Source: Comamonadaceae bacterium (GTDB lineage Bacteria; Pseudomonadota; Gammaproteobacteria; Burkholderiales; Burkholderiaceae_C). From it: a stretch of 43,914 bases of DNA. Location: assembly GCA_947503685.1 (NCBI GenBank), contig CANNEW010000002.1, positions 1 through 43,914 of the forward strand, in the 5' to 3' direction. Below, one piece after another: positions 1 to 9,907 of the stretch. The notes beneath the pieces were generated by a model, which had not been told where the DNA came from, did not search any database, and saw only the letters and a list, made by a program, of their open reading frames with translations. A program made the translations under genes and the position numbers. Numbering within the stretch: position 1 is the first letter of the stretch; every line of letters begins with the position of its first letter.

Positions 1-197
1 ATAAACAATCCGTCAGATTGGGGGGCCGCTAGAGGCAGCCTTAGACCGCGAAATGCGGCGGGGCGTGGTGCAGCGCCAAAACGCATAAAACACCAGCAAA
101 GCCCGCCATTTTATCGCCAATCCGTGGTTCGACCCATTGGCGTCCTGCATTGGCGTCCTGCATTGCGCCGGGTAAGTGCTTTGGCGCGGTGGCCGTT

Positions 198-1421
198 TTA
201 GGCGCGCTGGGCGGTCGGATGTGCTGCGCGCAGCACGGCCCAATCGATCAATTGGCTGCACAAATCGGTGTTTTGCGCCATTCGGGCGGCCACGTTAGCG
301 GCATGGCGCGGCCAAGCGGAGTCGGGCTCCCAGGGCCATGCCAGCGTAGGCGGCGCCGGGCTGGCGGCTGGTGTACCGTTCCAAAAAGCATGCCAGGCGC
401 ATAAAGGTGCATCGGCGGCTAGGGTTTCCAAATAGGCTCGCAGTTTGGGCTGGTGCGCGCAGTCGTTCTGCGGGTAAATTTGCCAGACGCAGGGTTTGCC
501 CGTTTGCACGGCTTGGGCCAGCGAGTCCTCCCCGCGCACGAGATTGAGGTCGCACAGAGCCAGCAACTGGTCAAACACGGGTTGCGGCAGATTGGGCAGA
601 AAGCGCAGGCGCAGCTGGGCCCAGCGCCCATCTGGCAGGGCAGTCAGCGCGTCCCGCACGGCTTGTGCGCTTTGGCCAGCGGCGACCAGCAATTGCACCG
701 CTTGCCCAGTGCCGGTCAGCGCCTGCAGCAAGTCGACAATGGGCGCACTGGCGTAAGAAAACAGCAGCACCGTGCGTTCCCCGGACGCCTCGGGTGCAAA
801 TGCGGCTAATTCTGGGTTGGCCCAGGTAGGTGGTTGCGTAGCCTGTGCGTCAGAGCGACGCAATAAACCACCGCTGGCGGGGCTGAAACCAGGATAGAAA
901 AAATACTTGGTCCAGCCCTTGGCCGGCCCCTGCAATACCGGCGATGGCAGGCCATGGCTGCGCAGCGCAAAGGGCTCGGCGCTGAGGTACTCTAAATTGA
1001 TCCAGGCCGGGCGTCGGCCCTGCGTGTCAGCGGCATCCACCTGGCTTTGCAGCCATGCAGGTGGAATATCGCAGCCAAAGGCCTCTACCCAAACGTCCGC
1101 CAAGGGGGTTTCTGGGACTGGCGCCGCGTGTTGGGCCGATGACCAGTCGCGCACGCTAATGCCCGGCCAGCCGCCTTGCGCAGCGCCCGGCGCCATCCAT
1201 TGCAGTGGCCGCTTATCGTCCAGCCACAGGCGCACGCTATGGCCACGCAGCGCTAGCTGAGCGGCCAGGCGCCAGCAAACGCCGACATCACCATAGTTAT
1301 CTATTACTTTGCAAAAAATGTCCCAAAGCAAAACCTTTTCGCTGGCTGGTGGACTTTGCGTGTGCGCTGGCGCTGGGGCGGTGGCAGAGGCTTGGAGCGA
1401 GGATGGGGTGCGGGACGGCAT
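198..1421 (-). CDS. earP: EF-P arginine rhamnosyltransferase EarP
   Basis: ORF with [22 protein letters not shown]-terminus and [27 protein letters not shown] motif typical of EarP; start chosen at MPSRTP (ATG 1421). Confidence 0.9.
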   Translation of the reverse strand: MPSRTPSSLQASATAPAPAHTQSPPASEKVLLWDIFCKVIDNYGDVGVCWRLAAQLALRGHSVRLWLDDKRPLQWMAPGAAQGGWPGISVRDWSSAQHAAPVPETPLADVWVEAFGCDIPPAWLQSQVDAADTQGRRPAWINLEYLSAEPFALRSHGLPSPVLQGPAKGWTKYFFYPGFSPASGGLLRRSDAQATQPPTWANPELAAFAPEASGERTVLLFSYASAPIVDLLQALTGTGQAVQLLVAAGQSAQAVRDALTALPDGRWAQLRLRFLPNLPQPVFDQLLALCDLNLVRGEDSLAQAVQTGKPCVWQIYPQNDCAHQPKLRAYLETLAADAPLCAWHAFWNGTPAASPAPPTLAWPWEPDSAWPRHAANVAARMAQNTDLCSQLIDWAVLRAAHPTAQRA

Positions 1422-1498
1422 GGCGCAATTGTCCCAGTTGGCAGATGGACAGGGCGGGAGGCAGATCAGCCGCCCTCGAAAACTCTGACAATACGCGC

Positions 1499-3481
1499 AT
1501 GACAGCGCCTCCAACTCCACTCCATAGCGAAGCGCTGCTGCGCGAGGTGGCTGCCTTGCCGACTTTGCCCGGCGTTTACCGCTACTTTGATGCGCAGGAC
1601 CAGGTGCTGTATGTGGGCAAAGCCATCAGCCTGAAAAAGCGGGTGGCCAGTTACTTCCAGAAAAACCATGGCGGCACGCGCATCGGCCATATGGTGAGCA
1701 AGATTGTGCGCATGGAAACCACGGTGGTGCGCTCCGAGGCCGAGGCCTTGCTGCTGGAAAACAACCTCATCAAGACGCTCAATCCCAAGTACAACATCTT
1801 GTTTCGGGACGATAAGAGCTACCCCTACCTGAAGATGACCGCTGCCAACCCCGAGGCCGTGCCGGACACGGGCGCACGCAAAAGCGGCAAACCGGGCACG
1901 GACCCGCAGCAGTTTTCCCGCGTCGCTTATTACCGGGGCGGGGTGGAGAAAAAGCACCACTACTTTGGTCCCTATCCCAGCGCCTGGGCGGTGAAAGAGG
2001 CGATTTTGTTAATGCAAAAAGTGTTTCGCCTGCGCACCTGCGAGGACTCGGTGTTCAGCAACCGCACGCGCCCCTGCTTGCTCTACCAAATCAAACGCTG
2101 CTCGGGGCCGTGCGTGGGTCACGTCAGCGCCCCAGACTATGCCCAGGATGTACGCGACGGCCAGCGCTTTTTGCAGGGCGATGCGCAAGAGGTGCTGAAG
2201 TCCTTGGAACAGCGCATGATGGCGCACGCCGAGCGCCTGGAGTTTGAGCAGGCGGCCGAATTGCGCAACCAGGTGGCAGCGCTTTCTAATGTGCTGCACC
2301 AGCAATCGGTGGACAATGTGTCGGACCGTGATGTGGATATCCTGGCCGTCAAAGTGCAGGGCGGCAAGGCGTGCGTGAACTTGGCCATGGTGCGCGGCGG
2401 TAGGCATTTGGGTGACCGGCCTTACTTTCCAGTGCACGTGGAAGAGTCCGCCGTGCTGCTGGACGACGAGGGCGCTTCGGACGTACCGCAAAGCGCTGAG
2501 TCGCAGGTGCTGGAGGCCTTTTTGGCGCAGCATTATCTGGGTGTACCGATGCCCGCCGTTTTGGTAGTGAGCGAACCAGTGGGTAAGGGTCTCCTGGCGG
2601 GGCTGTCCGAGCAGCATGGTTTTAAGGTGAGTGCGGTGCACCAGCCGCGCGAGCAGCGCCGCGCCTGGTTGGACATGGCGCAAACCAATGCGGCTTTGCA
2701 ATTGGCCCGCCTTTTGGCCGAAGAAGGCTCGCAGCAGGCTCGCACCCGCGCCTTGGCGGAGGCACTGGACCTGGCCATGGAAGATCTGACGGCCCTGCGC
2801 ATCGAATGCTTTGACATTTCGCATACCGCAGGCGAGGCGACCCAAGCCTCCTGCGTGGTATTTGGGCAGCATGCCATGCAAAACACCCAATACCGGCGCT
2901 ACCGCGTTGAGGATATTACCCCTGGCGACGACTATGCCGCCATGCGCCAGGTGCTGACGCGGCGCTACGGCAAAGTGGCCGAAGCGCTGGCCCTGGCCAA
3001 GCACGAGGGGCGCCTGCCTTCGGCCCAGGAGCGCATGCCCGACCTGGTGCTGGTGGACGGCGGCAAAGGCCAGGTGTCCATGGCGCGCGAAGTCTTTGTG
3101 GCCCTGGGCTTGGACCTGGCGCTGATCGTCGGCGTGGAAAAAGGCGAGGGGCGCAAAGTCGGGCTGGAAGAACTGGTTTTTGCCGACGGGCGTGATAAGG
3201 TCTATCTGGGCGCTGACTCGGCGGCACTGATGCTGGTGGCCCAGATCCGCGACGAGGCGCACCGCTTTGCGATTACCGGCATGCGCGCCCAGCGGGCGCG
3301 TGTCCGGGTCGATGGCGGCAAGCTGGAAGAAATCCCCGGCGTAGGCCCCAAGCGCCGGGCCAAACTCTTACAGCGCTTTGGCGGTGTGCGCGGCGTAGCC
3401 CAGGCCAGCGCCAAAGACTTGGCCTCGGTGGATGGCATCTCCCCGGATTTGGCCGAAGAAATTTACCGCGCCCTGCACTGA
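1499..3481 (+). CDS. uvrC: Excinuclease ABC subunit C
   Basis: GIY-YIG-type N-terminus ([31 protein letters not shown]), UvrB-binding region, C-terminal HhH ([18 protein letters not shown]). ATG at 1499 preferred over the ORF start at 1205. Confidence 0.96.
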   Translation: MTAPPTPLHSEALLREVAALPTLPGVYRYFDAQDQVLYVGKAISLKKRVASYFQKNHGGTRIGHMVSKIVRMETTVVRSEAEALLLENNLIKTLNPKYNILFRDDKSYPYLKMTAANPEAVPDTGARKSGKPGTDPQQFSRVAYYRGGVEKKHHYFGPYPSAWAVKEAILLMQKVFRLRTCEDSVFSNRTRPCLLYQIKRCSGPCVGHVSAPDYAQDVRDGQRFLQGDAQEVLKSLEQRMMAHAERLEFEQAAELRNQVAALSNVLHQQSVDNVSDRDVDILAVKVQGGKACVNLAMVRGGRHLGDRPYFPVHVEESAVLLDDEGASDVPQSAESQVLEAFLAQHYLGVPMPAVLVVSEPVGKGLLAGLSEQHGFKVSAVHQPREQRRAWLDMAQTNAALQLARLLAEEGSQQARTRALAEALDLAMEDLTALRIECFDISHTAGEATQASCVVFGQHAMQNTQYRRYRVEDITPGDDYAAMRQVLTRRYGKVAEALALAKHEGRLPSAQERMPDLVLVDGGKGQVSMAREVFVALGLDLALIVGVEKGEGRKVGLEELVFADGRDKVYLGADSAALMLVAQIRDEAHRFAITGMRAQRARVRVDGGKLEEIPGVGPKRRAKLLQRFGGVRGVAQASAKDLASVDGISPDLAEEIYRALH

Positions 3482-3522
3482 GCGGCACGGCCTGTCATAT
3501 TCCCCGTGCCACAATCGCTCGT

Positions 3523-4098
3523 ATGTTTCTGACCATCCCCACGATACTGACCTGGACGCGCATATTTGCGATTCCGCTCATCGTCGGGGTGTTTTATGCG
3601 CCCGAGGCCTTTGCTACGCTGCCCGAGAAAAACCTGATCGCCACGGTGATGTTTGTGTTATTTGCGCTGACCGATTGGCTGGATGGTTATTTGGCGCGCA
3701 AACTTAACCAAACCTCCGCCTTCGGGGCTTTTTTGGACCCGGTGGCTGACAAATTCTTGGTATGTGCCTGCGTGCTGGTGCTGGTGCATTTGCAGCGGGC
3801 CGATGTGTTTGTGGCGCTGATCATCATCGGGCGCGAGATTGCGATCTCGGCTTTGCGCGAATGGATGGCGCGCATTGGCGCCACCAAAAGCGTGGCGGTC
3901 CATGTGATCGGCAAGCTTAAGACGGTCGTGCAAATGGTCGCCATCCCGTTCTTGCTGTTTGATGGTGTGGCGTTTGGCGTGCTCGATACTCATTGGTGCG
4001 GCACCTGGTTGATCTGGGTGGCAGCGGTGCTGACTGTCTGGTCCATGGTCTATTACCTGCAAAAAGCACTTCCCGAAATACGCGCCCGCAGCCACTAG
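3523..4098 (+). CDS. pgsA: CDP-diacylglycerol--glycerol-3-phosphate 3-phosphatidyltransferase
   Basis: CDP-alcohol phosphotransferase signature DWLDGYLARKLNQTSAFGAFLDPVADK. Confidence 0.95.
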   Translation: MFLTIPTILTWTRIFAIPLIVGVFYAPEAFATLPEKNLIATVMFVLFALTDWLDGYLARKLNQTSAFGAFLDPVADKFLVCACVLVLVHLQRADVFVALIIIGREIAISALREWMARIGATKSVAVHVIGKLKTVVQMVAIPFLLFDGVAFGVLDTHWCGTWLIWVAAVLTVWSMVYYLQKALPEIRARSH

Positions 4099-4279
4099 GT
4101 GCTTGGCGCTGGTCGCAGGCCGTTTGCGCATAGAATCCGCGGCGCGCCCGCGCGGGCTTGCCGGGTACCCCCAAGGCAAGTGCGTCCGGGGTGCGGCAAT
4201 AAAATCGCCGCCGCAGTCAGTAGGCTTGGTGCAGCAACAAGGCGCACAGCCCGCTGGCATCAGATTGGTAGTTCAGGTG

Positions 4280-4355
4280 GGGTGATTAGCTCAGTTGGTA
4301 GAGCGGCGCCTTTACACGGCGTAGGTCGGCGGTTCGAGCCCGTCATCACCCACCA
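4280..4355 (+). tRNA. tRNA-Val(TAC)
   Basis: Acceptor GGGTGAT/ATCACCC, D-arm, anticodon loop TTTACAC, T-loop GGTTCGAGCC, encoded CCA. Confidence 0.96.
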
Positions 4356-4370
4356 CCCAAACCGGCACAA

Positions 4371-4395
4371 GGCGAACCGCAGGTTCGCCTTTTTT
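4371..4395 (+). terminator. Rho-independent terminator after tRNA-Val
   Basis: GGCGAACC-gca-GGTTCGCC followed by a T run. Confidence 0.75.
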
Positions 4396-4416
4396 GTGAG
4401 TCCCTGGAGATAGCGC

Positions 4417-6354
4417 ATGTTTGAATTCGTCCGCAAGCACAACAAGATCATGATGTTTGTCATGTTCTTGCTGATCGTTCCCGCTTTTGTGCTGGTGGGT
4501 GTGGACGGATACAGCCGAAGCAATGAGTCCGGAGCCACAGTAGCCAAGATCGCTAGTTACAGCATCACCCAATCCGAGTGGGATGCCGCCCACAAAAATG
4601 AGGTGGATCGCCTGCGTGCCTCGCGCCCGGAACTGGACGCCAAGATGATGGACTCGCCAGAGGCTCGCTATGTCACCTTGGAGCGTCTGGTGCGCGAGCG
4701 CGTCATGACCGAGGCGGCGGACGCTTCTTTGCTACCCATTACCGATGCGCGATTGGCCCGTGAGTTGCAGCAGATTCCAGCGATCGCCTCGATGAAAAAG
4801 CCCGATGGCAGTTTTGATAAAGAGCGCTATGAACAAATTGCGGCCAGCCAGGGCTTGACCACCGCCGGTTTGGAAGCGCGTATCCGCCAGGATTTGTCGC
4901 TGCGGCAGTTGGAGTCGGGTGTGAGCAGTACCGCGTTCGCGCCCAAGGCCGTGGCCGACATGGCCTTAAATGCGTTTTTTGAGCGGCGCGAGGTGCAGGT
5001 GGCGCGCTTTAGTTCCGCCGAATTTGCAGCCAAAGTGCAAACCAGTGATGCCGACATCGAGGCCTTCTACAAGGCCAATAGCGCACTTTTCCAGGCGCCC
5101 GAGACCGCTGATGTGCAGTATTTGGTTTTCGATTTGGAGGCTGTGAAAAAGTCGATCAGCGTGCCCCAAGCCGATGTGCGTACCTATTACGAGCAAAACA
5201 TTGCGCGCCTGCAGTCCAAAGAAGAGCGCCGCGCCAGCCATATTCTGATCAGTGCATCCAAAGAACTGCCTGCCGCAGAGCGTGAAAAAGCCAAAGCGCA
5301 GGCGCAAGATTTGCTGGACAAAATCAAGGCCAAACCGGACAGCTTTGCCCAGTTGGCGGCCAAATTTTCGCAAGACCCTGGCTCTGCTGCCAATGGTGGC
5401 GACCTGAATTTTTTTGCGCGCGGAGCGATGGTCAAGCCCTTTGAAGACAGTGCTTTTGCGCTAACAAAAGGCCAAACCAGTGGATTGGTGGAAAGCGATT
5501 TCGGCTACCACATCATCCGCTTGACCGACATCAAAACGCCAGTGGCGCCAAGTTTTGACAGCATGCGCGAGAAGTTGGAAGCGGAACTCAAAACCCAGCA
5601 GGCCCAGAAAAAATTTGCCGAACAGGCCGAAGTGTTTACCAATGCGGTGTATGAACAGGCAGACAGCTTACAAGCCGCCGCCGATCGCCTCAAACTCAGC
5701 ATTCAAAGCGCTAATGGCCTGCCGAAAACGCCCACCCAAGGCGCAAGCGGCCCCTTTGCCAATGCCAAATTGCTGGCCGCTTTGTTCAGCGCGGATGCGA
5801 TCGAGAAAAAGCACAATACCGAGGCCATAGAAACCGGCCCCAGCCAGATGGTTGCGGCGCGCATCAGCCAGCACTACCCGGCGCGCACCAAACCGCTAGA
5901 CGAAGTCAAAGCTGAAGTGAAAGCGCGCCTGGTGCAATCGCGCGCCCAAGACATGGCCAAAAAAGAGGGCGAGGCCAAGCTCGCCGATTGGAAAAAGCAA
6001 GCGGATGAAGGCAAGCTTGGTGCCGCCAACGTGCTGGGGCGCGACCAGCCCATACCCGGCATGAGCCAGGCGCTGATGGATGCCATCCTGCGCGCAGATA
6101 CTTCTGCACTGCCGGCCTGGCTGGGTGTGGACCTGGGAGCACAAGGCTATGCGGTGGCCCGCGTGAACAAGGTCTTGCCCCGCAACGCGCCGCCAGCCGC
6201 CGTGGCTGAGCAGGAGCGCGGTCAGATGGCGCGTTGGCTGGCCGGGGCTGAGTGGGACGCGTATTACGAAGTGTTGAAAAAGCGCTTTAAGGTGCAGATC
6301 AAAGTAGCGAAGCCCCAAGCCGATGCCAGTGCGGCGCTTGCGGCTGCAGAGTAA
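4417..6354 (+). CDS. ppiD: Periplasmic PpiD/SurA-type peptidylprolyl isomerase
   Basis: N-terminal TM anchor, SurA_N-like region, parvulin domain RASHILISASKELPAAE...DLNFFARGAMVKPFEDSAFAL...FGYHIIRL. Confidence 0.9.
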   Translation: MFEFVRKHNKIMMFVMFLLIVPAFVLVGVDGYSRSNESGATVAKIASYSITQSEWDAAHKNEVDRLRASRPELDAKMMDSPEARYVTLERLVRERVMTEAADASLLPITDARLARELQQIPAIASMKKPDGSFDKERYEQIAASQGLTTAGLEARIRQDLSLRQLESGVSSTAFAPKAVADMALNAFFERREVQVARFSSAEFAAKVQTSDADIEAFYKANSALFQAPETADVQYLVFDLEAVKKSISVPQADVRTYYEQNIARLQSKEERRASHILISASKELPAAEREKAKAQAQDLLDKIKAKPDSFAQLAAKFSQDPGSAANGGDLNFFARGAMVKPFEDSAFALTKGQTSGLVESDFGYHIIRLTDIKTPVAPSFDSMREKLEAELKTQQAQKKFAEQAEVFTNAVYEQADSLQAAADRLKLSIQSANGLPKTPTQGASGPFANAKLLAALFSADAIEKKHNTEAIETGPSQMVAARISQHYPARTKPLDEVKAEVKARLVQSRAQDMAKKEGEAKLADWKKQADEGKLGAANVLGRDQPIPGMSQALMDAILRADTSALPAWLGVDLGAQGYAVARVNKVLPRNAPPAAVAEQERGQMARWLAGAEWDAYYEVLKKRFKVQIKVAKPQADASAALAAAE

Positions 6355-6406
6355 GGACCGCTTTCAAAGCCTTGCCAGAGCGAGGCCAGTTTATAATTTG
6401 AATTAC

Positions 6407-6483
6407 GGTGGCTGTAGCTCAGTTGGTAGAGTCCAGGATTGTGATTCCTGTTGTCGTGGGTTCGAGCCCCATCAGCCACCCCA
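6407..6483 (+). tRNA. tRNA-His(GTG)
   Basis: Acceptor GTGGCTG/CAGCCAC with G-1:C73, anticodon loop TTGTGAT, encoded CCA. Confidence 0.95.
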
Positions 6484-6499
6484 TATAAATCATCGACTT

Positions 6500-6529
6500 A
6501 GCCCCGCTTCACAAGAGCGGGGCTTTTTG
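6500..6529 (+). terminator. Rho-independent terminator after tRNA-His
   Basis: AGCCCCGCT...AGCGGGGCT followed by TTTTT. Confidence 0.85.
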
Positions 6530-6755
6530 TTTACCGTTCATACCGCCGCTATACCGACGCCAGTGCAAATTTCTGTACCTTGTGTGTTGACGCTGATGAC
6601 GATTCGATCAGGAGAGCCGATTTCAGTTTGACCATTGCGTGCACAATGAACGGGCTGGTCACAGCACGATCGGCACTACCCTCACCAGGTGGTCAAATCG
6701 TGGTCGGCGGAAACAGCATGATTTCAGATGTCTTTAAGTGGCACCACATGAGCCT

Positions 6756-7091
6756 CTAAGATTGGACCGAAAGCTGAACGTGCTTACCAGTGCGCAAAAC
6801 CATGTCAACCAATGAGTCGACAGTGAACTTGGGTGTTTTCTGATTCACAACATCGGACACTCGAGGACGAGTGACACCCAGAATTTCTGCAGCCTGTGCT
6901 TGCTTGAGATTGTGTGTATCGATCCAGTTCACAATTTCAGTCATCAACGTTTGTTTGAGGGCTCGCTTTTCATCTATGGCCATGTCAGCTCCAGCCAGTA
7001 GCCTCTGAGCCTCTTCTGGCGCGAAGCCAAGGTCAGCAAAGATGTTGCCATCAGCAGGGGTGCGGTGGGTAATGATTTGTTGGGTGCTCAT
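6756..7091 (-). CDS. XRE-family antitoxin (HigA-like, COG5606 type)
   Basis: HTH region LKQAQAAEILGVTRPRVSDVVNQKTPKFTVDSLVDMVLRTGKHVQL; SD AGGAG 5' of ATG. Confidence 0.85.
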   Translation of the reverse strand: MSTQQIITHRTPADGNIFADLGFAPEEAQRLLAGADMAIDEKRALKQTLMTEIVNWIDTHNLKQAQAAEILGVTRPRVSDVVNQKTPKFTVDSLVDMVLRTGKHVQLSVQS

Positions 7092-7244
7092 TTTTACTCC
7101 TAGTCAGCAACATGTCTTTGTAACGTTGGGTAGACAAATCCTTGTCCTTTTGACTGGTCTTTTGTGTTTTCTTTTTGAAGCAATGCAGCACGTAAATGGC
7201 ATCTTCGAACTTGGCCACGTACATGACTCGAGACTGCCCAGCCA
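7092..7244 (-). pseudogene. C-terminal remnant of RelE/HigB (Gp49-like) toxin
   Basis: Frame encodes SRVMYVAKFEDAIYVLHCFKKKTQKTSQKDKDLSTQRYKDML, a Gp49-like toxin C-terminus; no N-terminal half; abuts the nrsF stop codon. Confidence 0.7.
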
Positions 7245-7880
7245 TTACCAGCGCAAAAACCGGGTGCCCAAACCCGCGCCCAATATCGCGCTCAAGCCCA
7301 TGCCGGCCGAGTACCACAGGGCGAAGAAGGTAAAGCTGTTCTCGGTACAGTGCAGCGAGTACAGCATCGCGGCCAGGGCGCCGGCACATAAACCGGACAT
7401 GGCACCCGTCAGTGCAGGCCGGGTCGGCGCCATGTCGCGCAGCGTCCACATCAATGCAGCCAATACGGGTAGAGCGACGAAAGCGATGCTCAAGGCACAC
7501 ACTTGCCAACTCGTCCCCAAGGCCAAGGCGCTGCGCTGCGCCACCGGAGCTTGCAGCAGTTGACTCATGCCTTGCCCGCCCATGGCCAGCAGTGCCAAAC
7601 CAATGGCCCAAGGCGCGTTGCCCATCTGCCGACCTGGATGCGCGAGGCTATAAATCAATGCTGCACTGAAAACGAGTAGCGCAAACAGCCACACCATCTT
7701 CAAGCCAAAGACCGAGGTGCTTGCGAATTCACTCAGCTTTGGATTCAGACCCATGTAAAGCACCATCACGCCACACACGGCCAGGGCCAGCGCCAAACGC
7801 CCACCGACTTGCCCGGGGGCGGGGCGCCGCGCCGGGCCGGCATCGTGCGCTAACAAAGCAATCAATTCATCGGTGTTCAT
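7245..7880 (-). CDS. nrsF: NrsF-family (DUF1109) membrane anti-sigma factor
   Basis: Six-TM-like protein MNTDELIALLAHDAGP...HCTENSFTFFALWYSAGMGLSAILGAGLGTRFLRW; ATGA overlap with the upstream sigma gene. Confidence 0.88.
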   Translation of the reverse strand: MNTDELIALLAHDAGPARRPAPGQVGGRLALALAVCGVMVLYMGLNPKLSEFASTSVFGLKMVWLFALLVFSAALIYSLAHPGRQMGNAPWAIGLALLAMGGQGMSQLLQAPVAQRSALALGTSWQVCALSIAFVALPVLAALMWTLRDMAPTRPALTGAMSGLCAGALAAMLYSLHCTENSFTFFALWYSAGMGLSAILGAGLGTRFLRW

Positions 7881-8437
7881 GGTTTCTCTCTCCATTGGGT
7901 GGCCAAGGCCTTTAAGCCGCGGTGCACATTCACTTTTACGGCCGCTTCGCTTTGTCCGGTCAAGGTCGCGGTCTCGGTGATCGACAGGCCTTGCAGCTTG
8001 GTGTGTTCAATCGCCAGGCGCTGTTTGTCGGGCAACAGCGTCAGCATATGGCTCAGGTCCCGGCGCGAGTCTGCAACTTCGGTCTCGCTGCTGGCGGCCA
8101 AGACTTCTGACCAGTCGTCGATGTCATCGTGCAAAGCCTCACGCCGGCCATGCGCGCGCAAATGGTCAATCCATTTGTAGCGCGCAATCGCGTACATCCA
8201 CGCCGTGAAAGGTTGCTCACTTTGGTAGGTGTGGCGTTTTTGATGAATGGCCAACAGAGTTTCTTGCACAAGGTCCTCCACATCACTCGGTTACGACTGC
8301 ATACGTCGATTCAGATAGCGCCGCAGGTAGCCACTGATCACCTTCAAAGCGCGCGCATAACAGGCGGCGTCACCCTCTAGGGCTTGCAGCCATAGCGCAT
8401 GCAATTCGAGTTCAATGGTTTGCAGGCTTTCGCTCAT
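7877..8437 (-). pseudogene. RNA polymerase sigma factor (ECF/SigF-like) interrupted by an in-frame TAA
   Basis: Manual reading from ATG 8437: MSESLQTIELELHALWLQALEGDAACYARALKVISGYLRRYLNRRMQS*PSDVEDLVQETLLAIHQKRHTYQ...; stop at 8291-8293, same frame continues with full sigma region 2/4. The supplied ORF track starts at GTG 8281. Confidence 0.8.
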
Positions 8438-8443
8438 CAAGTC

Positions 8444-8471
8444 AGTTCGCTGGTGGGTTTGAAAAAGTTAC
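8444..8471 (-). promoter_or_regulatory. Putative ECF-type promoter of the sigma/nrsF operon (GTAACT-N16-CGAACT)
   Basis: -35 GTAACT 8471-8466, 16-nt spacer, -10 CGAACT 8449-8444 on the minus strand. Confidence 0.65.
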
Positions 8472-8504
8472 AGATATATAAATAAAAAATAAATTCAATT
8501 TATC

Positions 8505-8532
8505 GTAACTTTTCGGTGTTGTGCAGCGGATT
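8505..8532 (+). promoter_or_regulatory. Putative ECF-type promoter of the hvfA operon (GTAACT-N16-CGGATT)
   Basis: -35 GTAACT 8505-8510, 16-nt spacer, -10 CGGATT 8527-8532, divergent from the sigma promoter. Confidence 0.65.
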
Positions 8533-8616
8533 ACACCATGACAGCGCTTGACAAGTGCCAAGACGGCATCAGTCAAAGGGGTCATTTTCAACCTTCATTT
8601 CTTCAGGAGATTTTTC

Positions 8617-8958
8617 ATGAACAAGCAACAACTTCTCGCCATCGCTTTGGGCTCTGCTTTTGCCGCCGTGGCCATTCTGCCCGCCCATGCTGCGGGCAAT
8701 CCTTTCGCGGCCAAAACCTTGGACGCAGGCTACCAAGTCGCCCAAGCCGACATGAAAGCCGACATGAAAGCGGACATGAAAGGCGAGACCAAAGCCAAAG
8801 ACGCTAGCTGTGGGGCCGATAAAGACATGACCAAATCCATGGATAAAAAGAAAGACGGAAGCTGTGGCGCTGACACAAAAGTCGATATGAAGATGGATAG
8901 CAAAGCCAAAGACGGCAAGTGCGGTGAAGCCAAGTGCGGTGCGGAAAAAAAGAAATAA
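8617..8958 (+). CDS. hvfA: HvfA-like RiPP metallophore precursor (signal peptide plus repeated Cys-Gly motifs)
   Basis: MNKQQLLAIALGSAFAAVAILPAHAA signal peptide; four CG motifs (DASCG, DGSCG, DGKCG, EAKCG); SD CAGGAGA; followed by MNIO gene. Confidence 0.85.
   Translation: MNKQQLLAIALGSAFAAVAILPAHAAGNPFAAKTLDAGYQVAQADMKADMKADMKGETKAKDASCGADKDMTKSMDKKKDGSCGADTKVDMKMDSKAKDGKCGEAKCGAEKKK
8746..8781 (+). repeat. 3 x 12-bp in-frame tandem repeat in hvfA
   Basis: GCCGACATGAAA / GCCGACATGAAA / GCGGACATGAAA encoding (ADMK)3. Confidence 0.9.
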
Positions 8959-9001
8959 GCCTTGCCTCCAGCAGATTGATTTTCAAAGCTGAGCTTTTCG
9001 C

Positions 9002-9907
9002 ATGGGCACCATTGCGCTTCACTCTGCAGGCTTGGGTTTGCGCCGCGAGCTGATCCCGGCGCTGCAGCAAGAGGTGCCCTCAGCCGTCCAGTTTTTCGAG
9101 GTCGCCCCCGAAAACTGGGCGGGCATGGGGGGCCGCGCTGGCCGCGCTTTGCGGGCCTTTACCGAGCGCTTCCCTTTTGTTTGCCACGGCTTGTCGCTGT
9201 CTCTGGGTGGCCCTGGGCCGCTGGACGAAATCTTGTTACGCCGTACCAAGGGCTTTATGCGCGAACACGGCATCAGTCTGTTTACCGAACACTTGTCTTG
9301 GTGCGCGGACGACAGCCATCTGTACGAACTGTTGCCGATTCCTCTGACCGAAGAGGCGGTGCGCTACACCGCCGAGCGCATTGCAAGGGCGCAAGATATT
9401 TTGGGCATGCGCATCGGCGTGGAAAACGCCTCCACCTACATCGCGCCACCCGGCGCCGAAATGACCGAACCCGAATTTGTGCGCGCCGTGATCGAGCAGG
9501 CCGATTGCCTGCTGCACTTGGATGTGAACAATATCTATGTCAATAGCCAAAACTTTGGCTTTGACCCCCATGCTTATTTAGAGCAACTGCCACTGGAACG
9601 CACCTGCTATGTGCATGTGGCCGGTCACTATGTGGAAGACGATGGCCTGCTGATCGACACCCACGGCAGTGAGGTGATCGACCCGGTGTGGCAACTGCTG
9701 CAAGCCGCTTACCAGCGTATCGGCCATTCGGTTCCCACCTGCTTGGAGCGCGACTTCAACATCCCCGACTTGCCTACCTTGGCGCAAGAGGTGACCCACA
9801 TTGCACGCTTGCAAAAAGCCGCCTGGCGTCGCGTTTCAGAGCAGCCTTTATTGCCCGAAGTGCACCCAGCTTTGTTTCATGTAGCCTCACCTTGGCAGGT
9901 GGCCTGA
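9002..9907 (+). CDS. hvfB: MNIO-family (DUF692) iron-dependent RiPP-modifying oxidase, HvfB
   Basis: HGLSLSLGGPGPLD, EHLSW, IGVENASTYI, LLHLDVNNIYVNSQNFGFD, HVAGHY, ERDFNIP motifs of DUF692. Confidence 0.93.
   Translation: MGTIALHSAGLGLRRELIPALQQEVPSAVQFFEVAPENWAGMGGRAGRALRAFTERFPFVCHGLSLSLGGPGPLDEILLRRTKGFMREHGISLFTEHLSWCADDSHLYELLPIPLTEEAVRYTAERIARAQDILGMRIGVENASTYIAPPGAEMTEPEFVRAVIEQADCLLHLDVNNIYVNSQNFGFDPHAYLEQLPLERTCYVHVAGHYVEDDGLLIDTHGSEVIDPVWQLLQAAYQRIGHSVPTCLERDFNIPDLPTLAQEVTHIARLQKAAWRRVSEQPLLPEVHPALFHVASPWQVA

Noticed and set aside
1205-1498. 98-codon N-terminal extension of uvrC
   Set aside because: Extension overlaps earP antisense, lacks homology, and ATG 1499 begins the conserved UvrC start.
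2009-3262. 417-aa minus-strand ORF opposite uvrC
   Set aside because: Antisense shadow ORF of a high-GC coding gene; composition is His/Gln-rich with no recognisable domain.
7248-7611. Upstream part of ORF 7051..7611 as the N-terminus of the toxin
   Set aside because: This part is nrsF read in another frame; only the portion after the nrsF stop resembles a toxin.
8281-8281. GTG 8281 as the genuine start of a complete sigma factor
   Set aside because: Would remove most of region 2 N-terminal sequence that is clearly encoded upstream in the same frame; kept only as a possible reinitiation site.
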